Both the position numbers and the translations under genes were made by a program. A stretch of DNA of 64,000 bases from Colwellia maritima. GTDB taxonomy: Bacteria; Pseudomonadota; Gammaproteobacteria; Enterobacterales; Alteromonadaceae. The stretch is taken from positions 1 to 64,000 of the forward strand of contig NZ_JAKKSL010000007.1 of assembly GCF_022669015.1 (NCBI RefSeq). The letters are read 5' to 3'. The notes beneath the pieces were generated by a model, which saw only the letters and a list, made by a program, of their open reading frames with translations, did not search any database and was not told the origin of the DNA. Positions 9,048 through 19,318 of this stretch are shown in pieces (position 1 is the stretch's first letter; the number at the start of each line of letters is the position of its first letter).

Positions 9048-9794
9048 ATGAACAAAACTCTTGTTACTACAATCATGGCTGCTGCCTTATCTTTTGGTGT
9101 TGCTGCTGATGAAATTAATAAATCAAATATCAGTAAAAAACTGCAAACAATCACTCCTTTCGCAGTGCAATCGGTAACTGACAGTGTAGTTGATGGTCTT
9201 TATGAAGTTGTGACAGGAAAAGGTATTTTCTACACAACCAAAGATGGTGAATATTTGTTTTCGGGTTCAATCCATGAATTTAAGCCAGGTTTAAGAAATA
9301 TAACTAGCGAACGTAAAGCTGAAATTGCCTCTGTTGATATAGACAAACTACGCAGTTCATTTGTGACATACAAGGCACCAAATGAAAAACATGAAGTATT
9401 GGTATTCTTTGATACTACATGTGGTTATTGCCGTAAAATGCACAATGAAATGTCTCAATATAATGCGGCGGGTATCACGGTTCACTACGCAATGTATCCT
9501 AGAAACGGCATATCAAAATCCTCTGCCAATGGTGAAACTTTCACTCCTACCTATAACAGCATGATGAATGTTGTATGTAGTAATAACCCGACATCAACAA
9601 TGGATATGGTGATGCGTGGCACTGACGTTGCACCTCAAGCGTGTGACAACTCAATTAAAGAACATTATGAATTAGGTTCAGCATTAGGTGTTCGTGGTAC
9701 TCCTGCCGTTTACGCTATGGATGGTAAATCGGTGATGGGTGGTTATGCTCAAAGACAAGCCTTACTTAAAAAATTAAATGAGATTAAGGGGTAA
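9048..9794 (+). CDS. dsbC: Periplasmic disulfide isomerase, DsbC type
   Basis: 248-residue exported thioredoxin-fold protein. Signal peptide at the N-terminus (about 20 residues, ending near GVAADE), N-terminal dimerisation region, then the catalytic domain with FFDTTCGYCRKMH (CGYC active site) and the cis-Pro loop RGTPAVYAMDG. Family members isomerise disulfides in the periplasm. In SXT/IncC-type transfer regions a dsbC gene accompanies the Cys-rich TraN, TraU and TraV, which fits the abundance of Cys-rich exported proteins here. First gene of transfer operon I. Confidence 0.88.
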   Translation: MNKTLVTTIMAAALSFGVAADEINKSNISKKLQTITPFAVQSVTDSVVDGLYEVVTGKGIFYTTKDGEYLFSGSIHEFKPGLRNITSERKAEIASVDIDKLRSSFVTYKAPNEKHEVLVFFDTTCGYCRKMHNEMSQYNAAGITVHYAMYPRNGISKSSANGETFTPTYNSMMNVVCSNNPTSTMDMVMRGTDVAPQACDNSIKEHYELGSALGVRGTPAVYAMDGKSVMGGYAQRQALLKKLNEIKG

Positions 9795-9796
9795 TC

Positions 9797-10587
9797 ATGA
9801 AAAAGGCACTATTAGCGCTTATGGTATGTGCATCTTCTGTGATGGCTTTAGCTGAAGAAAAGCATGAATCTGTGTTACCTAACGACTTAATTAAAGCTGT
9901 GCAAAGTGAACCCACTGATGCGAAGGCGTTTCGTGAATCGATTAGAAATAATTTAACACGAAAAGGGGCCATACTTGGAATTCAAGAGTTACCAATGAAA
10001 AAACTGTTTTTCGTAGAAGCTGAACAAGGTACTTATATTGTTTCCTCTGACGGTAGGTTTGTATTTCAGGGAAAATTAACTGATGTTTGGCACAGAAAAA
10101 CAATTACCGATCTAGCAAGTGCTGTGCAAGTGCAAAGAACACCAGTATCCAATATAGGATTTGAGCCTGAAGAACAGCTAGCAACATTTCAGGTGGGCAA
10201 CCCAAAGCACTTCCAAGGCAAGGTGTTGCTTTTGTAGATCCAACATCAACTTATACTGAAAAATTCATTCAACATCTTTTAAGTACTCCTGAAAAATACA
10301 ATTGGACAGTTATTTTAATGCCACTTGTCGGTGGTGAATCTGCAAAAAATAGGTCAAACCGTCTTTGGTGTGCTAAAGACCGTAAAGGTGCTTTGCTTGA
10401 TTTGGCTTATGGCACCGATAAAGCTACAAATGATTTAAAAGAAGATTGTGACATTGAAAAAATAGTGGTGGCAACTATGTTGACGGAAATTTTTCAAATA
10501 ACGAATCTTCCTCACATTATTAGAGAAGATGGCCTAAAAATATCTGGCTTCCCTGTAAAATTTGATAAATGGCTTGCACAGCCGTAA
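9797..10587 (+). CDS. DsbC-like paralogue lacking the CxxC motif (frame break)
   Basis: Exported protein of about 263 residues, start 2 bp after dsbC. Signal peptide MKKALLALMVCASSVMALA. N-terminal half follows the DsbC pattern (GTYIVSSDGRFVFQGKLTDVW). The frame changes near 10190-10200: CAGGTGGGCAACCC becomes Q-A-G-Q-P-K-A-L-P if GCCGGG replaces GTGGG. The second half has the thioredoxin strand FVDPTSTYTEKF, where DsbC has CxxC, and a cis-Pro-like ITNLPHII. So the fold is kept but redox cysteines are lost; a structural or chaperone role in transfer is inference. Confidence 0.7.
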
Positions 10588-10596
10588 GGAATAATT

Positions 10597-11268
10597 ATGA
10601 ATATTAGTAAATTAGTATTGTTAGCTTCGGTTGCCTTATTTGCGCTGAGTGGTTGTGCTTTACAGCCCATAGGAAAAGAAGAATTTACTTGTGGTTCGCT
10701 TAAAAAAGGTGGCGTTTGTCTTGGCCCTAGAGACATTTACGAATTGACAAATAATCGTGAAAGTCTTGAAGAGTTGACGCAAGAAGAACTTAACTCGCAA
10801 AAATCTGGCGAGAAAATGATATCTTCAGGTTCGGCTAAAACAGTTAGTGCTACAACTTCAAGCGATAACAATGTGTATGAAGCTAGAACCAAAGAACAAC
10901 ACTCTTCTAATAGTTACCAATCAGCCAAAGTAATCCCGCAAACCCGCTTTGACAATGAAAATAGAGATGGCTTTATGGCTTGGCCAAATAACGGTGAGCC
11001 ATTAGCGCCGGAAGCACTTGCGGTTATGACTGAACCCAAAGCAATGCGAGTCATGGTCACAGCATGGAAAGATAACAGTGGCTTCTTGAATTTACCCGGA
11101 TATATCTATGTCGATGTTCAACCAAAAACATGGAAATACGGTGAAGATGCAAACTTGCGCCCTACCCGTGTAGTCCCATTGCAAATGCGTAAGGAAAGCC
11201 AACAAACTATTCGTGATAGAAAACATAAAAAAAGAGGCGTATCACCTCTTGAAGTTGCGGGGCAATAA
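10597..11268 (+). CDS. traV: Transfer lipoprotein TraV
   Basis: 223-residue outer-membrane lipoprotein. Signal peptide with lipobox LSGC (Cys about 18), followed by further Cys in TCGSLKKGGVCLGPRDIYELT, the TraV pattern. The middle is low-complexity Ser/Thr-rich, and the C-terminal part (MRVMVTAWKDNSGFLNLPGYIYVDVQP) is the globular end. TraV is the VirB7-like member of the F-type outer core with TraK and TraB. It lies between the Dsb pair and traC, 2 bp before traC. Confidence 0.8.
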   Translation: MNISKLVLLASVALFALSGCALQPIGKEEFTCGSLKKGGVCLGPRDIYELTNNRESLEELTQEELNSQKSGEKMISSGSAKTVSATTSSDNNVYEARTKEQHSSNSYQSAKVIPQTRFDNENRDGFMAWPNNGEPLAPEALAVMTEPKAMRVMVTAWKDNSGFLNLPGYIYVDVQPKTWKYGEDANLRPTRVVPLQMRKESQQTIRDRKHKKRGVSPLEVAGQ

Positions 11269-11270
11269 GT

Positions 11271-13839
11271 ATGAGAACACCTAAAAATAAGATAGTAAAC
11301 TTAATGTCAAATGATAAATTTTCAGAGCTTCTTCCTGTTGTTGAATACTGGGATGAAGAAAAAATATTTATATTAGATGGACCTGCTATCGGTGCTATGT
11401 TTGTTTGTTCACCTACAGCGGGATGTAATGATGAAATACGAAATGCCCTTAATAACTTGTACAAAAGTGATTTCCCAAAGAATACCACTATTCAAGCAAG
11501 CTTAGTCTCAATGCCTGACATAGAAAACAACCTATATGGTTACAATGTTGTACGTGGTAATCGCATGATGAATAAAGATGAAGAACAGTGCGATACAATG
11601 GCTGATTCAATTCATGACTTCTATCGTAAAGGTGCAAAGGAAAGTATTAATGAAAGTGGCTTTCGTTTTAGAAATTTTGAATTTTGGTTTACCGTAAAAT
11701 TTGATATAAAAAAAACCGTACCTTCATCAAAAGAAATCGCTAAATTTAACGAATCAATGAGAACAGTTCATTCGATGTTGACCTCATTTAGTCCTGTACG
11801 AGCAAATGAATTTGATTACAAGCGACGTATGAATGTATTGATGAATATGTACGGTGAAAGTAGTTGGGAAAATAAAGCTCATCATCAAGATAAAGCATTT
11901 GTTAACAAACCTCTGAGAGAAATGGTTTTAGATGTAGGTAAGTGTGTTGAAGTTAAGCACAACGGATTATCAGTCAAAGATGTGCATGGTGATGAAGCTC
12001 AATTTATCAAATCAATGTCAATCACTGACATGCCAGAGCAAATGATGTACGGCCAAATGTTAAATTTGGTAGGTGATTGGGAACTTGGTCATACAGGGCT
12101 TTTTGAACATTTCATGCTTACATTTAATGTTGTTTACCCTGATCAAGTAAAAGCTAAACGTGAAGTGCTTGGTAGAAAGAGTTTTATCACAAACCAAGCA
12201 CGCGGACCAATTATACAATACCTTGATAAGCTAAGATTTCAAAAAAAAGATTATGATGCGATTAATCGTGAGATAGATCAAGAAAGTTCTAAAATAATCA
12301 AGTATTCTTTACAGGTTTTAACGTTTAATCGTAATGAAGCTGAAGCGGAAGCTTTTGCAGAAAAAATAAAAGGCACTTATTCAAGAAAAAACGTAAAGAT
12401 AGTACAAGATAATTATTTTACACTTCCATTTGTACTTGGCGGGTTGCCGTTCGGTATGGATAATAACTACGTTAAGTTATCATCACGTTTTAATGATGCA
12501 ACAAGTAAGGTTGGTGCCTTTTTTACGCCGCACATGGCTTCGTGGAAGGGAAACTCCGCGTATCCGACATTCATGATGGCATCAAGATTAGGTCAGGTCG
12601 TTAACCTAGACTTTTTTGAATCGGAAACGAACTACAATATTTATTGTGCGGCTACTTCGGGTGCGGGTAAGAGTTTTTTTACGGGTTATTTAACTAATGC
12701 AATCTTTGGGTTCGGGCATTAAAAAGGTAGATGTTGCAGACAGAGAAAAAGTTAAGCCAAATGACGGCTCTCAAGTGTTTATTATTGATGTTGGACGCTC
12801 TTATGAAGGTTTAGCGTCACAATATGAAGAATCTCAATTCCTCGTATTTGGGCGTGACTTTAAATATTCGCTTAACCCTTTTCCATCCATCGATGATTTT
12901 TATGGTAAAGAAGGGCAAGCCAATATGCTACGAACCTTGATAAAAACAATGGCAAGTCCATCGGGAGGGATTAGTGATTTACAAAATGCTGAAATTTTAG
13001 CTGTATTATCAGCTTTGTGGGATGCTAACGGCAAAAAGTCAACAATCACTCAGTTTTCTCAATTATGTTTAGATCATTCTATTATCGAAATGCAAAACAT
13101 TGGTCGCCAATTGCGTCCATTTTGCGAAGGTGGTATTTACGGTGATTTTTTCAGTGATAAATACCCCCCCGTTGATTTCAATGGCAGACTAGTGGTTTGT
13201 GAGCTTGAAGAGCTCAAGTCGGATATACATTTACAAGTAACGGTATTGATGTCACTTGTGATGGGTATTCAACATGCTATGTATTTATCAGGAACAGATA
13301 GACGAAAAATGTTTATTCTTGATGAAGGTTGGCAGTATTTAAAAGAAGACGGTAGCGGTGTATCGATGATGGACTTCTTTGCTGAATTCTTAGAAACCGG
13401 TTGGCGACGTTTTCGTAAGTATAACGCGGCCGGAGCGCTTGTTACTCAGAGTGTTATGGATGCGTACAGTTCATCTGCGGGTCGTGCAATTATCGCTAAC
13501 TCGGCTTGGTTGTTGTTGATGAAACAAAACCAAGAAGCGGTGAGCCAGTTAGAAGATGAAAAAGCTTATAGTGGTGACAAAGGAGATTTTAGTTTACTAC
13601 GTTCACTAAGAACCGTAAAACCTCAACCTGGAGTAAGTAATGAGGCATTTTCAGAAGTATTCGTGCGTTATGAAGGACAAAAACAAGTGTGCAGGCTCTA
13701 TACAGACAGGAGGTTACAATTAATACTTACAACAAATCCTATTGAGAAGGCTGCAAGACAAGAGTTTATAAATCAAGGAATGTCCCTAAGCCAAGCGATA
13801 GATGCATTATTAGAAAAGGAAAGGCTTGTAACTGGATAA
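11271..13839 (+). CDS. traC: Type IV secretion ATPase TraC (VirB4 class; frame break)
   Basis: F-type assembly ATPase of about 855 residues in two frames: 11271-about 12710 and about 12705-13839. Walker A is ATSGAGKSFF just before the break, Walker B is MFILDEGWQYL, and VTQSVMD with a C-terminal TDRRLQLILTTNP follow the TraC pattern. The break at ATCTTTGGGTTCGGG is repaired either by removing one T or by restoring GCCGGT (N-A-I-A-G-S-G). TraC powers pilus assembly at the inner membrane. Its start is 2 bp after traV, in one operon. Confidence 0.9.
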
Positions 13840-13854
13840 ATACAGGAATAACAC

Positions 13855-14619
13855 GTGGAAATAAGTTTATATGGTGAACTTTTGATGGAAATCAGAAGGT
13901 TGCATGTGGCAGGAACGTCGTTCGGTGTTTCTAAACATAAAAAAATCAGGGAGGTAATAGCGGAATTAAATAGAACATCCCCTTCTCTTCATAAAATAAT
14001 TACTATTGTAGAGTCAGATCCAGGGTTATCGGTTGCTGTAATAAAATTAGCTAACTGTACCATTGTTAATGGTGCATCATTAAAGAAAATTACGGTAAAA
14101 CAAGCGATGATACGAATTGGTCTTGTCGGTATAGATTCGGCTTTAAAGGTGTATCAGGCTAGTATATTAAAACGAGTGGTATCCAACAAAAACTGGAGGG
14201 ATTACATGGACAAAGCACTGGAACAAGCGCTAACTGCCGGCGCATTGAGTTATAATGTAGCCATGAAGTTAACTGGAAAAAGATCGGATGCAGAACAAGC
14301 ATTAAATCTTGCTATATTATATTCTCTTGGTGTGTTTGCAAAAATAATTGCAGCAGATTCAATGGGTTTAGAAAATAATAAAAATATCCGTGAGGTTGTG
14401 CTTGAAAATAGTGCTATTGCTGCACAAGCCGTGTTAATAACCGCTAATGCTAGCTTTCAATTAATACAGTTTATTGAGAAAATAGAAAGCGAAAGTGTTA
14501 ATGATGTATCTGTACTGGCGGCGCGTCGGATGGGGTTTTTTAAAAGGTACAATGGATACATTGTCATTCAACGACATCGAATTAAACAGAAAAAGTTTTT
14601 GAAAGGAAAATTAAAGTAA
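13855..14619 (+). CDS. HDOD-domain protein in the transfer operon
   Basis: 254 residues, GTG start at 13855 with AGGAA upstream. The segment SPSLHKIITIVESDPGLSVAVIKLANC ... VKQAMIRIGLVGI matches the HDOD domain, a catalytically dead HD-type signalling module. It ends in a strongly basic tail (RHRIKQKKFLKGKLK). HDOD proteins usually serve in regulatory or signalling complexes. I know of no fixed role in F-type transfer. It is 15 bp after traC. Confidence 0.7.
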   Translation: MEISLYGELLMEIRRLHVAGTSFGVSKHKKIREVIAELNRTSPSLHKIITIVESDPGLSVAVIKLANCTIVNGASLKKITVKQAMIRIGLVGIDSALKVYQASILKRVVSNKNWRDYMDKALEQALTAGALSYNVAMKLTGKRSDAEQALNLAILYSLGVFAKIIAADSMGLENNKNIREVVLENSAIAAQAVLITANASFQLIQFIEKIESESVNDVSVLAARRMGFFKRYNGYIVIQRHRIKQKKFLKGKLK

Positions 14620-15032
14620 TGCAATCACAAAGATTACTCTATCAAGATAATTATGGGAGTTTAAAAAGTACCGCACTGATTGAGTTTGTGACTCCTAATG
14701 AGTTGCTTTCTTTATTTGAACTAATAGCACCACAGTTCAACGCGACAAGCGAATTATTAATAAATAATAGAGGAAACCCATACATCGTATTCAACCTTAA
14801 CAAAGAGCATCGAGTAGTGATCAAATCAATCAATCCGAGATGGTCTGAAGAAATGGCTTCAGATAAATTTGTATTATTAACGAGAATTTGCGAAAAGGGT
14901 TTACTAACTTTTAAAGATATTAACGCATTAAACCGCGATAATGTTGACGTTAAATTTACTGCCTACACACCTAAAGGCGAGAAAGAAACGTATTTAGGTG
15001 TGGACAAATTAATGGGATTGGTGGTGGTGTGA
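14619..15032 (+). CDS. Hypothetical protein, last gene of transfer operon I
   Basis: 137 residues whose ATG overlaps the HDOD stop (TAATG), so the two are translationally coupled. Mixed alpha/beta, no signal peptide or membrane segment. Not recognised. It may act with the HDOD protein. Confidence 0.6.
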   Translation: MQSQRLLYQDNYGSLKSTALIEFVTPNELLSLFELIAPQFNATSELLINNRGNPYIVFNLNKEHRVVIKSINPRWSEEMASDKFVLLTRICEKGLLTFKDINALNRDNVDVKFTAYTPKGEKETYLGVDKLMGLVVV

Positions 15033-15159
15033 CGGTTCAATCAATTATAATGATAGTAAATGAATTTATTTTTACCCAAAAAACATTACAACTCGCATTC
15101 AAACATAACAACAATGTATCATCAGACAACAAAAACACGAAATCTCCAAAAGATATTCA

Positions 15160-16234
15160 CTAGAAAATCAATGCAAGTTCAGTGGTGTTAACAGCTCCAA
15201 TAACACTCACTGACTTCAGCATCATTTTTGTTTCAAGTACTGGGTGTTTTATTTTAAAGGATTGCTTTGAATCTTGCTTACGTAATGTTGCTATATTCTT
15301 ATCCACTTTTACACAATCAAAACAAGCCGGCACCTTTTCACCAATAATCACTGACGGTGTAGATTTGCCACCAAAGCGACAAAAACTACCCTGCTCAGTT
15401 TTTTTCTGACCATTAATCCTTTGATAAAACCATATCTTGAGGTTGCCCCCCACTGCTGTATAGGTAATTCTCGTGACTTAACAAGGCCACTGGCCCCATT
15501 ATCTTCAGACAAAGGTAAGTGTTTACGTAACATTTTATATCGGTCGCAAAAAGGCATGTTAGATAAGTCCACGTTATGAAAATAACTCGCATCAGTAATA
15601 AATAGATTATCACCATCGAAAATAGCCTCTGCTAACATCCCTCTAAATCCATCTTGTTGTGCGGCTCTTTTACAAACAAACTAGCACGACCGGTAAACGC
15701 ATAATCGTTAACAACGAACCCCGTCGGCGTTTCTAGATCACTAATGCTAATATTACCTTGTTCATCAATTAGTAGTACAATTTGCAGTCCTCCAGGTAAG
15801 TCTTGAAATAAAAAATCATTTGGTTTTTGCGCATTATTCTTGAAAAACTGTGTGTTTGTTTGAAAAGTTGGCCTAGAAAAACAACGAATATCTTTAAGGT
15901 CTTTACACAGTTCGCCATTAAATTCGTCCGTTACTTCATATTCTTCTTGCTCAAGTGCCGTAACTTCAATATTAACGCTTTTAAAGGCCAAATGTTTGTG
16001 TTTGGTTATGAATAGACGCGGCTCATGATCTACTGCGTTTTGCCAACCACGACAATTATAGGTTGTACGGGATACTACATAACTGCCATCACTTAACTCA
16101 TGTATCATGAACTTTTGCAAGCGCAACTTGGTCGTGCGCTTCTCCAGTTCAATATAATGAATCACATTAGGTGAGTAATATTGCTGAATATATTTTCGCG
16201 CATGATTAATGTATTTATCTTCTTTTCTAAACAT
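15160..16234 (-). CDS. Frame-broken protein of recT operon; faint ligase-like half
   Basis: About 360 residues spread over three frames (16234-about 15650, about 15650-15405, about 15405-15160). The second break is at a run of seven A/T (T7 at 15400-15406), where one more A restores the frame; the first lies near 15640-15660. The C-terminal half has DGFRGMLAEAIFDGDNLF followed by PFCDRYKML and KGLMVRKK, an order reminiscent of motifs in ATP-dependent ligases, but a clear KxDG lysine is not visible. Treat the function as unknown. ATG 16234 follows the preceding gene by 2 bp; last gene of the recT operon. Confidence 0.55.
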
Positions 16235-16236
16235 GA

Positions 16237-16563
16237 TTAAAATCCACCCCACTCATCATTTACATACCCTTTGTCACAGACTGTTAATGCTTTTTCAACT
16301 GTTTTAGGTTCGGCTTTTTTAACTTTGGGTATTTGAGGGTTCGAGGCAACCACTTTTAAATCAGGTTTTCTACTGTTCTGACTTTTTCTTGCTGTCAATG
16401 CATTAAAGCGATTGGATTTCTTAGCAATCAACTGACCATAGCTAGAATAAACTAGACTTTCCTTTTCGGTATCAGAATCTTCATCATAATAAGTTAACAT
16501 ATTCTTTCTGGCTGCTTCGAATTTTATAAGTTTATCTTCTTTTAAAACATTTTCTATTTGCAT
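16237..16563 (-). CDS. Hypothetical protein of recT operon, 108 aa
   Basis: 108 residues from ATG 16563, overlapping the end of the RecT-like gene by 32 bp. Charged and Lys-rich, probably disordered in the middle (SRKPDLKVVASNPQIPKVKK), ending in YVNDEWGGF, an acidic-aromatic tail of the kind that mediates protein contacts. Not recognised. Position suggests a partner of the annealing proteins. Confidence 0.55.
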   Translation of the reverse strand: MQIENVLKEDKLIKFEAARKNMLTYYDEDSDTEKESLVYSSYGQLIAKKSNRFNALTARKSQNSRKPDLKVVASNPQIPKVKKAEPKTVEKALTVCDKGYVNDEWGGF

Positions 16564-17182
16564 AATAAATCTTTGGCTCATCATACAAGCGGTGATACAA
16601 CGCAGAAAAAACGATATCATCCCATTCTTTTTTGTTAAAAGGATTAACGCCATTGTATTTTTTTTCAAAAATAGACTCACCTATTCCTTGTATCTCGGCT
16701 TCATTAAAGCCTACGCTAAATTGTTTGCTTTCATCAATAATAGTGCCATTAATAAAACAGTATTTTTGATGAGTCTTTTCAAGGTTTGGTTTATGAATAA
16801 TATGCTTATCCGAGCCGTATCGCTCAAAACGTTCACCATGATAAGCAATAGCCATGTCATTGATTGCTATTTTTTTACCTACTGTAAGTTGGTGTTTGTA
16901 AAATCCGGGCATTATTTCCATCACAGCGATAAAAGACTGTAACCCTTTGTTTAGCGAAGGAACAACCAAACAATATCTAAATAGCTCTATAGGGGTTAAA
17001 TCTAGCTGTGTCATTGTTGACATCACAACATTGACTACCTCACTTGGTTTTACATCATTTAAAGAAATTGCTTCTTGTCCATATTGTGAGATGCGGTTGT
17101 ACTGCTTATTAACCCATTTGTTTATCTCTTTGTTGTGTTGCGATCCAAGTGATTTATTCAGACTTGTTATTAATTCTCTCAT
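16532..17182 (-). CDS. Second RecT-like single-strand annealing protein (tentative)
   Basis: 216 residues; its ATG overlaps the recT stop as ATGA. The middle follows the RecT core layout: LTPIELFRYCLVVPS, QSFIAVMEIMPGFYKHQ, AIAYHGERFERYGSDKHIIHKPN (compare the GDxFxxxxG...HxP part of RecT), then CFINGTIIDE. It is shorter than RecT (about 260) and more diverged. Either it is a second annealing protein or a divergent recombination partner using the same fold. Based on pattern reading only. Confidence 0.45.
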   Translation of the reverse strand: MRELITSLNKSLGSQHNKEINKWVNKQYNRISQYGQEAISLNDVKPSEVVNVVMSTMTQLDLTPIELFRYCLVVPSLNKGLQSFIAVMEIMPGFYKHQLTVGKKIAINDMAIAYHGERFERYGSDKHIIHKPNLEKTHQKYCFINGTIIDESKQFSVGFNEAEIQGIGESIFEKKYNGVNPFNKKEWDDIVFSALYHRLYDEPKIYYANRKCFKRR

Positions 17183-17969
17183 TGGTTAGCTCCTGCTAAT
17201 GCTTCTTCAAATTGCTTACTTAAATCACACTCTTGATCACCTTCATTATCTGAAAACAACTCAGGCGAAATATCAAAAAAATCATGAAAATCACGAAATA
17301 ATGCTCTTTGTGCTAATACGCGAAAACACTTTTCTCGCCAAGGACCACCATAAAGGCTGTCCTCCGCTCTTAACCCTAAACTTAGTTTCAGTTGTATATC
17401 CTTTTCTGCAGAGCTGTACAGTTGCTCTTTTGGTATTTTACACCCCATAAATGAGCCATCTTTCATAATATAACCAAGACAAAGGCACAAACAATATCAT
17501 CATTTTCTCGACTAGAAGGGCTAGAAAAAAGAGGACGAGTATCGTTACCAAGCCAAGTAAAGGAGTCACTTTCAAAAACAACATCACAAAGAATGTTATC
17601 TACTAAGTCTGATTTAGCAGCGTGATACCGCATACCCCGATAGCCAAGAATAAACAGAGGTTCTAAAGCACCACTAGTTGATATTTGTGTGCTCAAGTAG
17701 AAATGCTTTTTCATTGGTTCAAAACTAAGTCCAGTTGAACTAATAGATAACAATATACGCTTTAGTTTATGACTAGATACTGAAGATAAAGCAGGAACCG
17801 TTGCAGTAGCGACACTGTTGTTAATCATTTTAAATGCCAATGTGTACTCGTTATCAATAGTAGTAAGACTCGCTCCATGCTTTAAATAGTTCTGTGTAAA
17901 TTCAGCCTTAAATTCGCTGTCTTTATAAAGCTCAATAAGGCGAGTAACTAATGGGGTTGTGTTGCTCAT
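17179..17969 (-). CDS. recT: RecT-family annealing protein (frame break)
   Basis: About 260 residues in two frames: 17969-about 17485 and about 17485-17179. RecT features: SSHKLKRILLSISSTGLSFEP, then PLFILGYRGMRYHAAKS (the GYKGL motif), VVFESDSF, and GGPWREKCFRVLAQRALFRDF, with an acidic C-terminus. The break near 17480 lies in TTTGTGCCTTTGTCTTGG (coding strand) and could hide GCCGGT. RecT anneals complementary single strands and pairs with an exonuclease; here a RecE-like nuclease is divergently transcribed from a shared intergenic region. Confidence 0.8.
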
Positions 17970-17999
17970 GTTTATTCTCCGTCGTTTCAGTTGTTATCT

Positions 18000-18032
18000 A
18001 TATTACGTCACATCATAAAGCCCGCAACAAAC
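18000..18032 (-). promoter_or_regulatory. recT promoter, CTTTGTTGCGA class
   Basis: On the minus strand: AGTTTGTTGCGG with -35 TTGCGG (18027-18022), 16 nt, -10 TAATAT (18005-18000), about 30 bp before recT. Confidence 0.6.
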
Positions 18033-18071
18033 TAGAAAACCCAACAAAACCCAGTAAAAACGGTAATTCCC

Positions 18072-18105
18072 ACTTTGTTGCGAGATGTAAAGCTTATGGT
18101 TAAAT
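18072..18105 (+). promoter_or_regulatory. recE promoter, CTTTGTTGCGA class
   Basis: ACTTTGTTGCGA with -35 TTGCGA (18078-18083), 16 nt, -10 TTAAAT (18100-18105), 35 bp before the nuclease gene. It is divergent from the recT promoter, about 45 bp apart. Confidence 0.6.
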
Positions 18106-18139
18106 GGTTGGCATAGATACAAACGAAAGGTGAAACACA

Positions 18140-19234
18140 ATGTCTCAAGCATTAATGATAGATGAATTTGAAGAAGACAATAAAGAGAATGAATTGTCGA
18201 ATTGGATAGAGCGGGCTAAACCATCATACATCAATGGTAAGCCGACTTATCTTGATGATGCGGGAGAAATTATCGAAGGGATATATTTAGACATGCCTAA
18301 CGATGTTTATCATGCCCTACCCGCACTGAGTTCATCAAAACTTAAAAAGTTCATTGATTCTCCTGCACATTATTATCGTGAGTACTTGTCGGGTATCACA
18401 AGAAAGAGAACAACGGCAATGCAAAACACGTTCGACGCCGGAACTCATTCACATAGCTTAGTCTTAGAGCCAGAAGGATACTACGATCGCTATTTTAGAG
18501 ATGTTATGCCAATTGATTATCCAGATGCTTTACATACGGCTGTACAAATTGAAGAACAACTTGTGAAATTAGGTTTAAAGAAAAGCGGGACTAAAGCAGA
18601 AAAAATAGCGAGATTAATCGCCGCCGATCCCACAGCAGAAGTGTTTGAGGATATTCAACAACGTGAGTATGACAAGCAAGGCGTTAAAGGGACTATGGTG
18701 TTTGAAGGGGAAGATGTGACTACCTATGGTGGAAAAATCCCTGTTGATGGTCAAGTGTGGGACGATGCTCATAGAGCTGCTAGAACGACAAGACAACATA
18801 AAGAAGCTGATGCATATATTAGTAACGGTTTGCCAGAAGTTGCAATTTTTCATCGCTGCCCAAAAACAAACATGATGTTGAAAGTAAAATTTGACTGGTT
18901 GCGTTTTGATGATGAAGCAGTGGATTTGAAGACCACGTTATCTACACGACCAGAAAAATTTGCTCGTCAATTAAACGATTTACATTATGACGGTCAACAA
19001 GAATTCTATAAGTATGTAGCGTTATTGTCAGGAATAGAAATCAAAGAGTTTACGTTTGTGGCGACTGAATATGTCCATGCGGATATTTGTCAGCCATATA
19101 ATTTACCACGAACTAGATCGATACGTGCGAGTGAGATGGTTCAAACAGGATTAAAGGAGATGGCTGAATGTCAAAAGACAGGTGTTTGGTACGGTTGGTC
19201 TAAAGACGACTGCACTATGACGCTAATGAAGTAG
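18140..19234 (+). CDS. RecE-like exonuclease (PD-(D/E)XK, exo VIII type)
   Basis: 364 residues. Matches the C-terminal nuclease part of exodeoxyribonuclease VIII: ALSSSKLKKFIDSPAHYYREY, FDAGTHSHSLVLEPE, then VKFDWLRFDDEAVDLKTT about residues 248-265 (the D...DxK catalytic strand) and GQQEFYKYVALL (helix with conserved Gln/Tyr). Such nucleases resect 5' ends of double-strand breaks to expose 3' tails for RecT. AAAGGTG precedes ATG 18140. Together with recT and ssb it forms a plasmid recombination system. Confidence 0.85.
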   Translation: MSQALMIDEFEEDNKENELSNWIERAKPSYINGKPTYLDDAGEIIEGIYLDMPNDVYHALPALSSSKLKKFIDSPAHYYREYLSGITRKRTTAMQNTFDAGTHSHSLVLEPEGYYDRYFRDVMPIDYPDALHTAVQIEEQLVKLGLKKSGTKAEKIARLIAADPTAEVFEDIQQREYDKQGVKGTMVFEGEDVTTYGGKIPVDGQVWDDAHRAARTTRQHKEADAYISNGLPEVAIFHRCPKTNMMLKVKFDWLRFDDEAVDLKTTLSTRPEKFARQLNDLHYDGQQEFYKYVALLSGIEIKEFTFVATEYVHADICQPYNLPRTRSIRASEMVQTGLKEMAECQKTGVWYGWSKDDCTMTLMK

Positions 19235-19251
19235 CAGTAGAGGCTTGATAT

Positions 19252-19294
19252 AAGGCTCTCTACCAAAATAAAACCCAATATATTGTATTAAAAT
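19252..19294 (+). promoter_or_regulatory. Promoter of lipoprotein gene, CTCTAACAAA class
   Basis: GGCTCTCTACCAAAATA (19254-19270); 23 nt after CTACCA lies TAAAAT (19289-19294), about 25 bp before the start. Confidence 0.55.
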
Positions 19295-19318
19295 AACTAT
19301 TTTTAAGAGGTGACTAAA

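Noticed and set aside
15160..16234. Naming this gene a DNA ligase
   Set aside because: Some motif order is suggestive, but the nucleotide-binding Lys in KxDG is not visible and the frame near it is uncertain.
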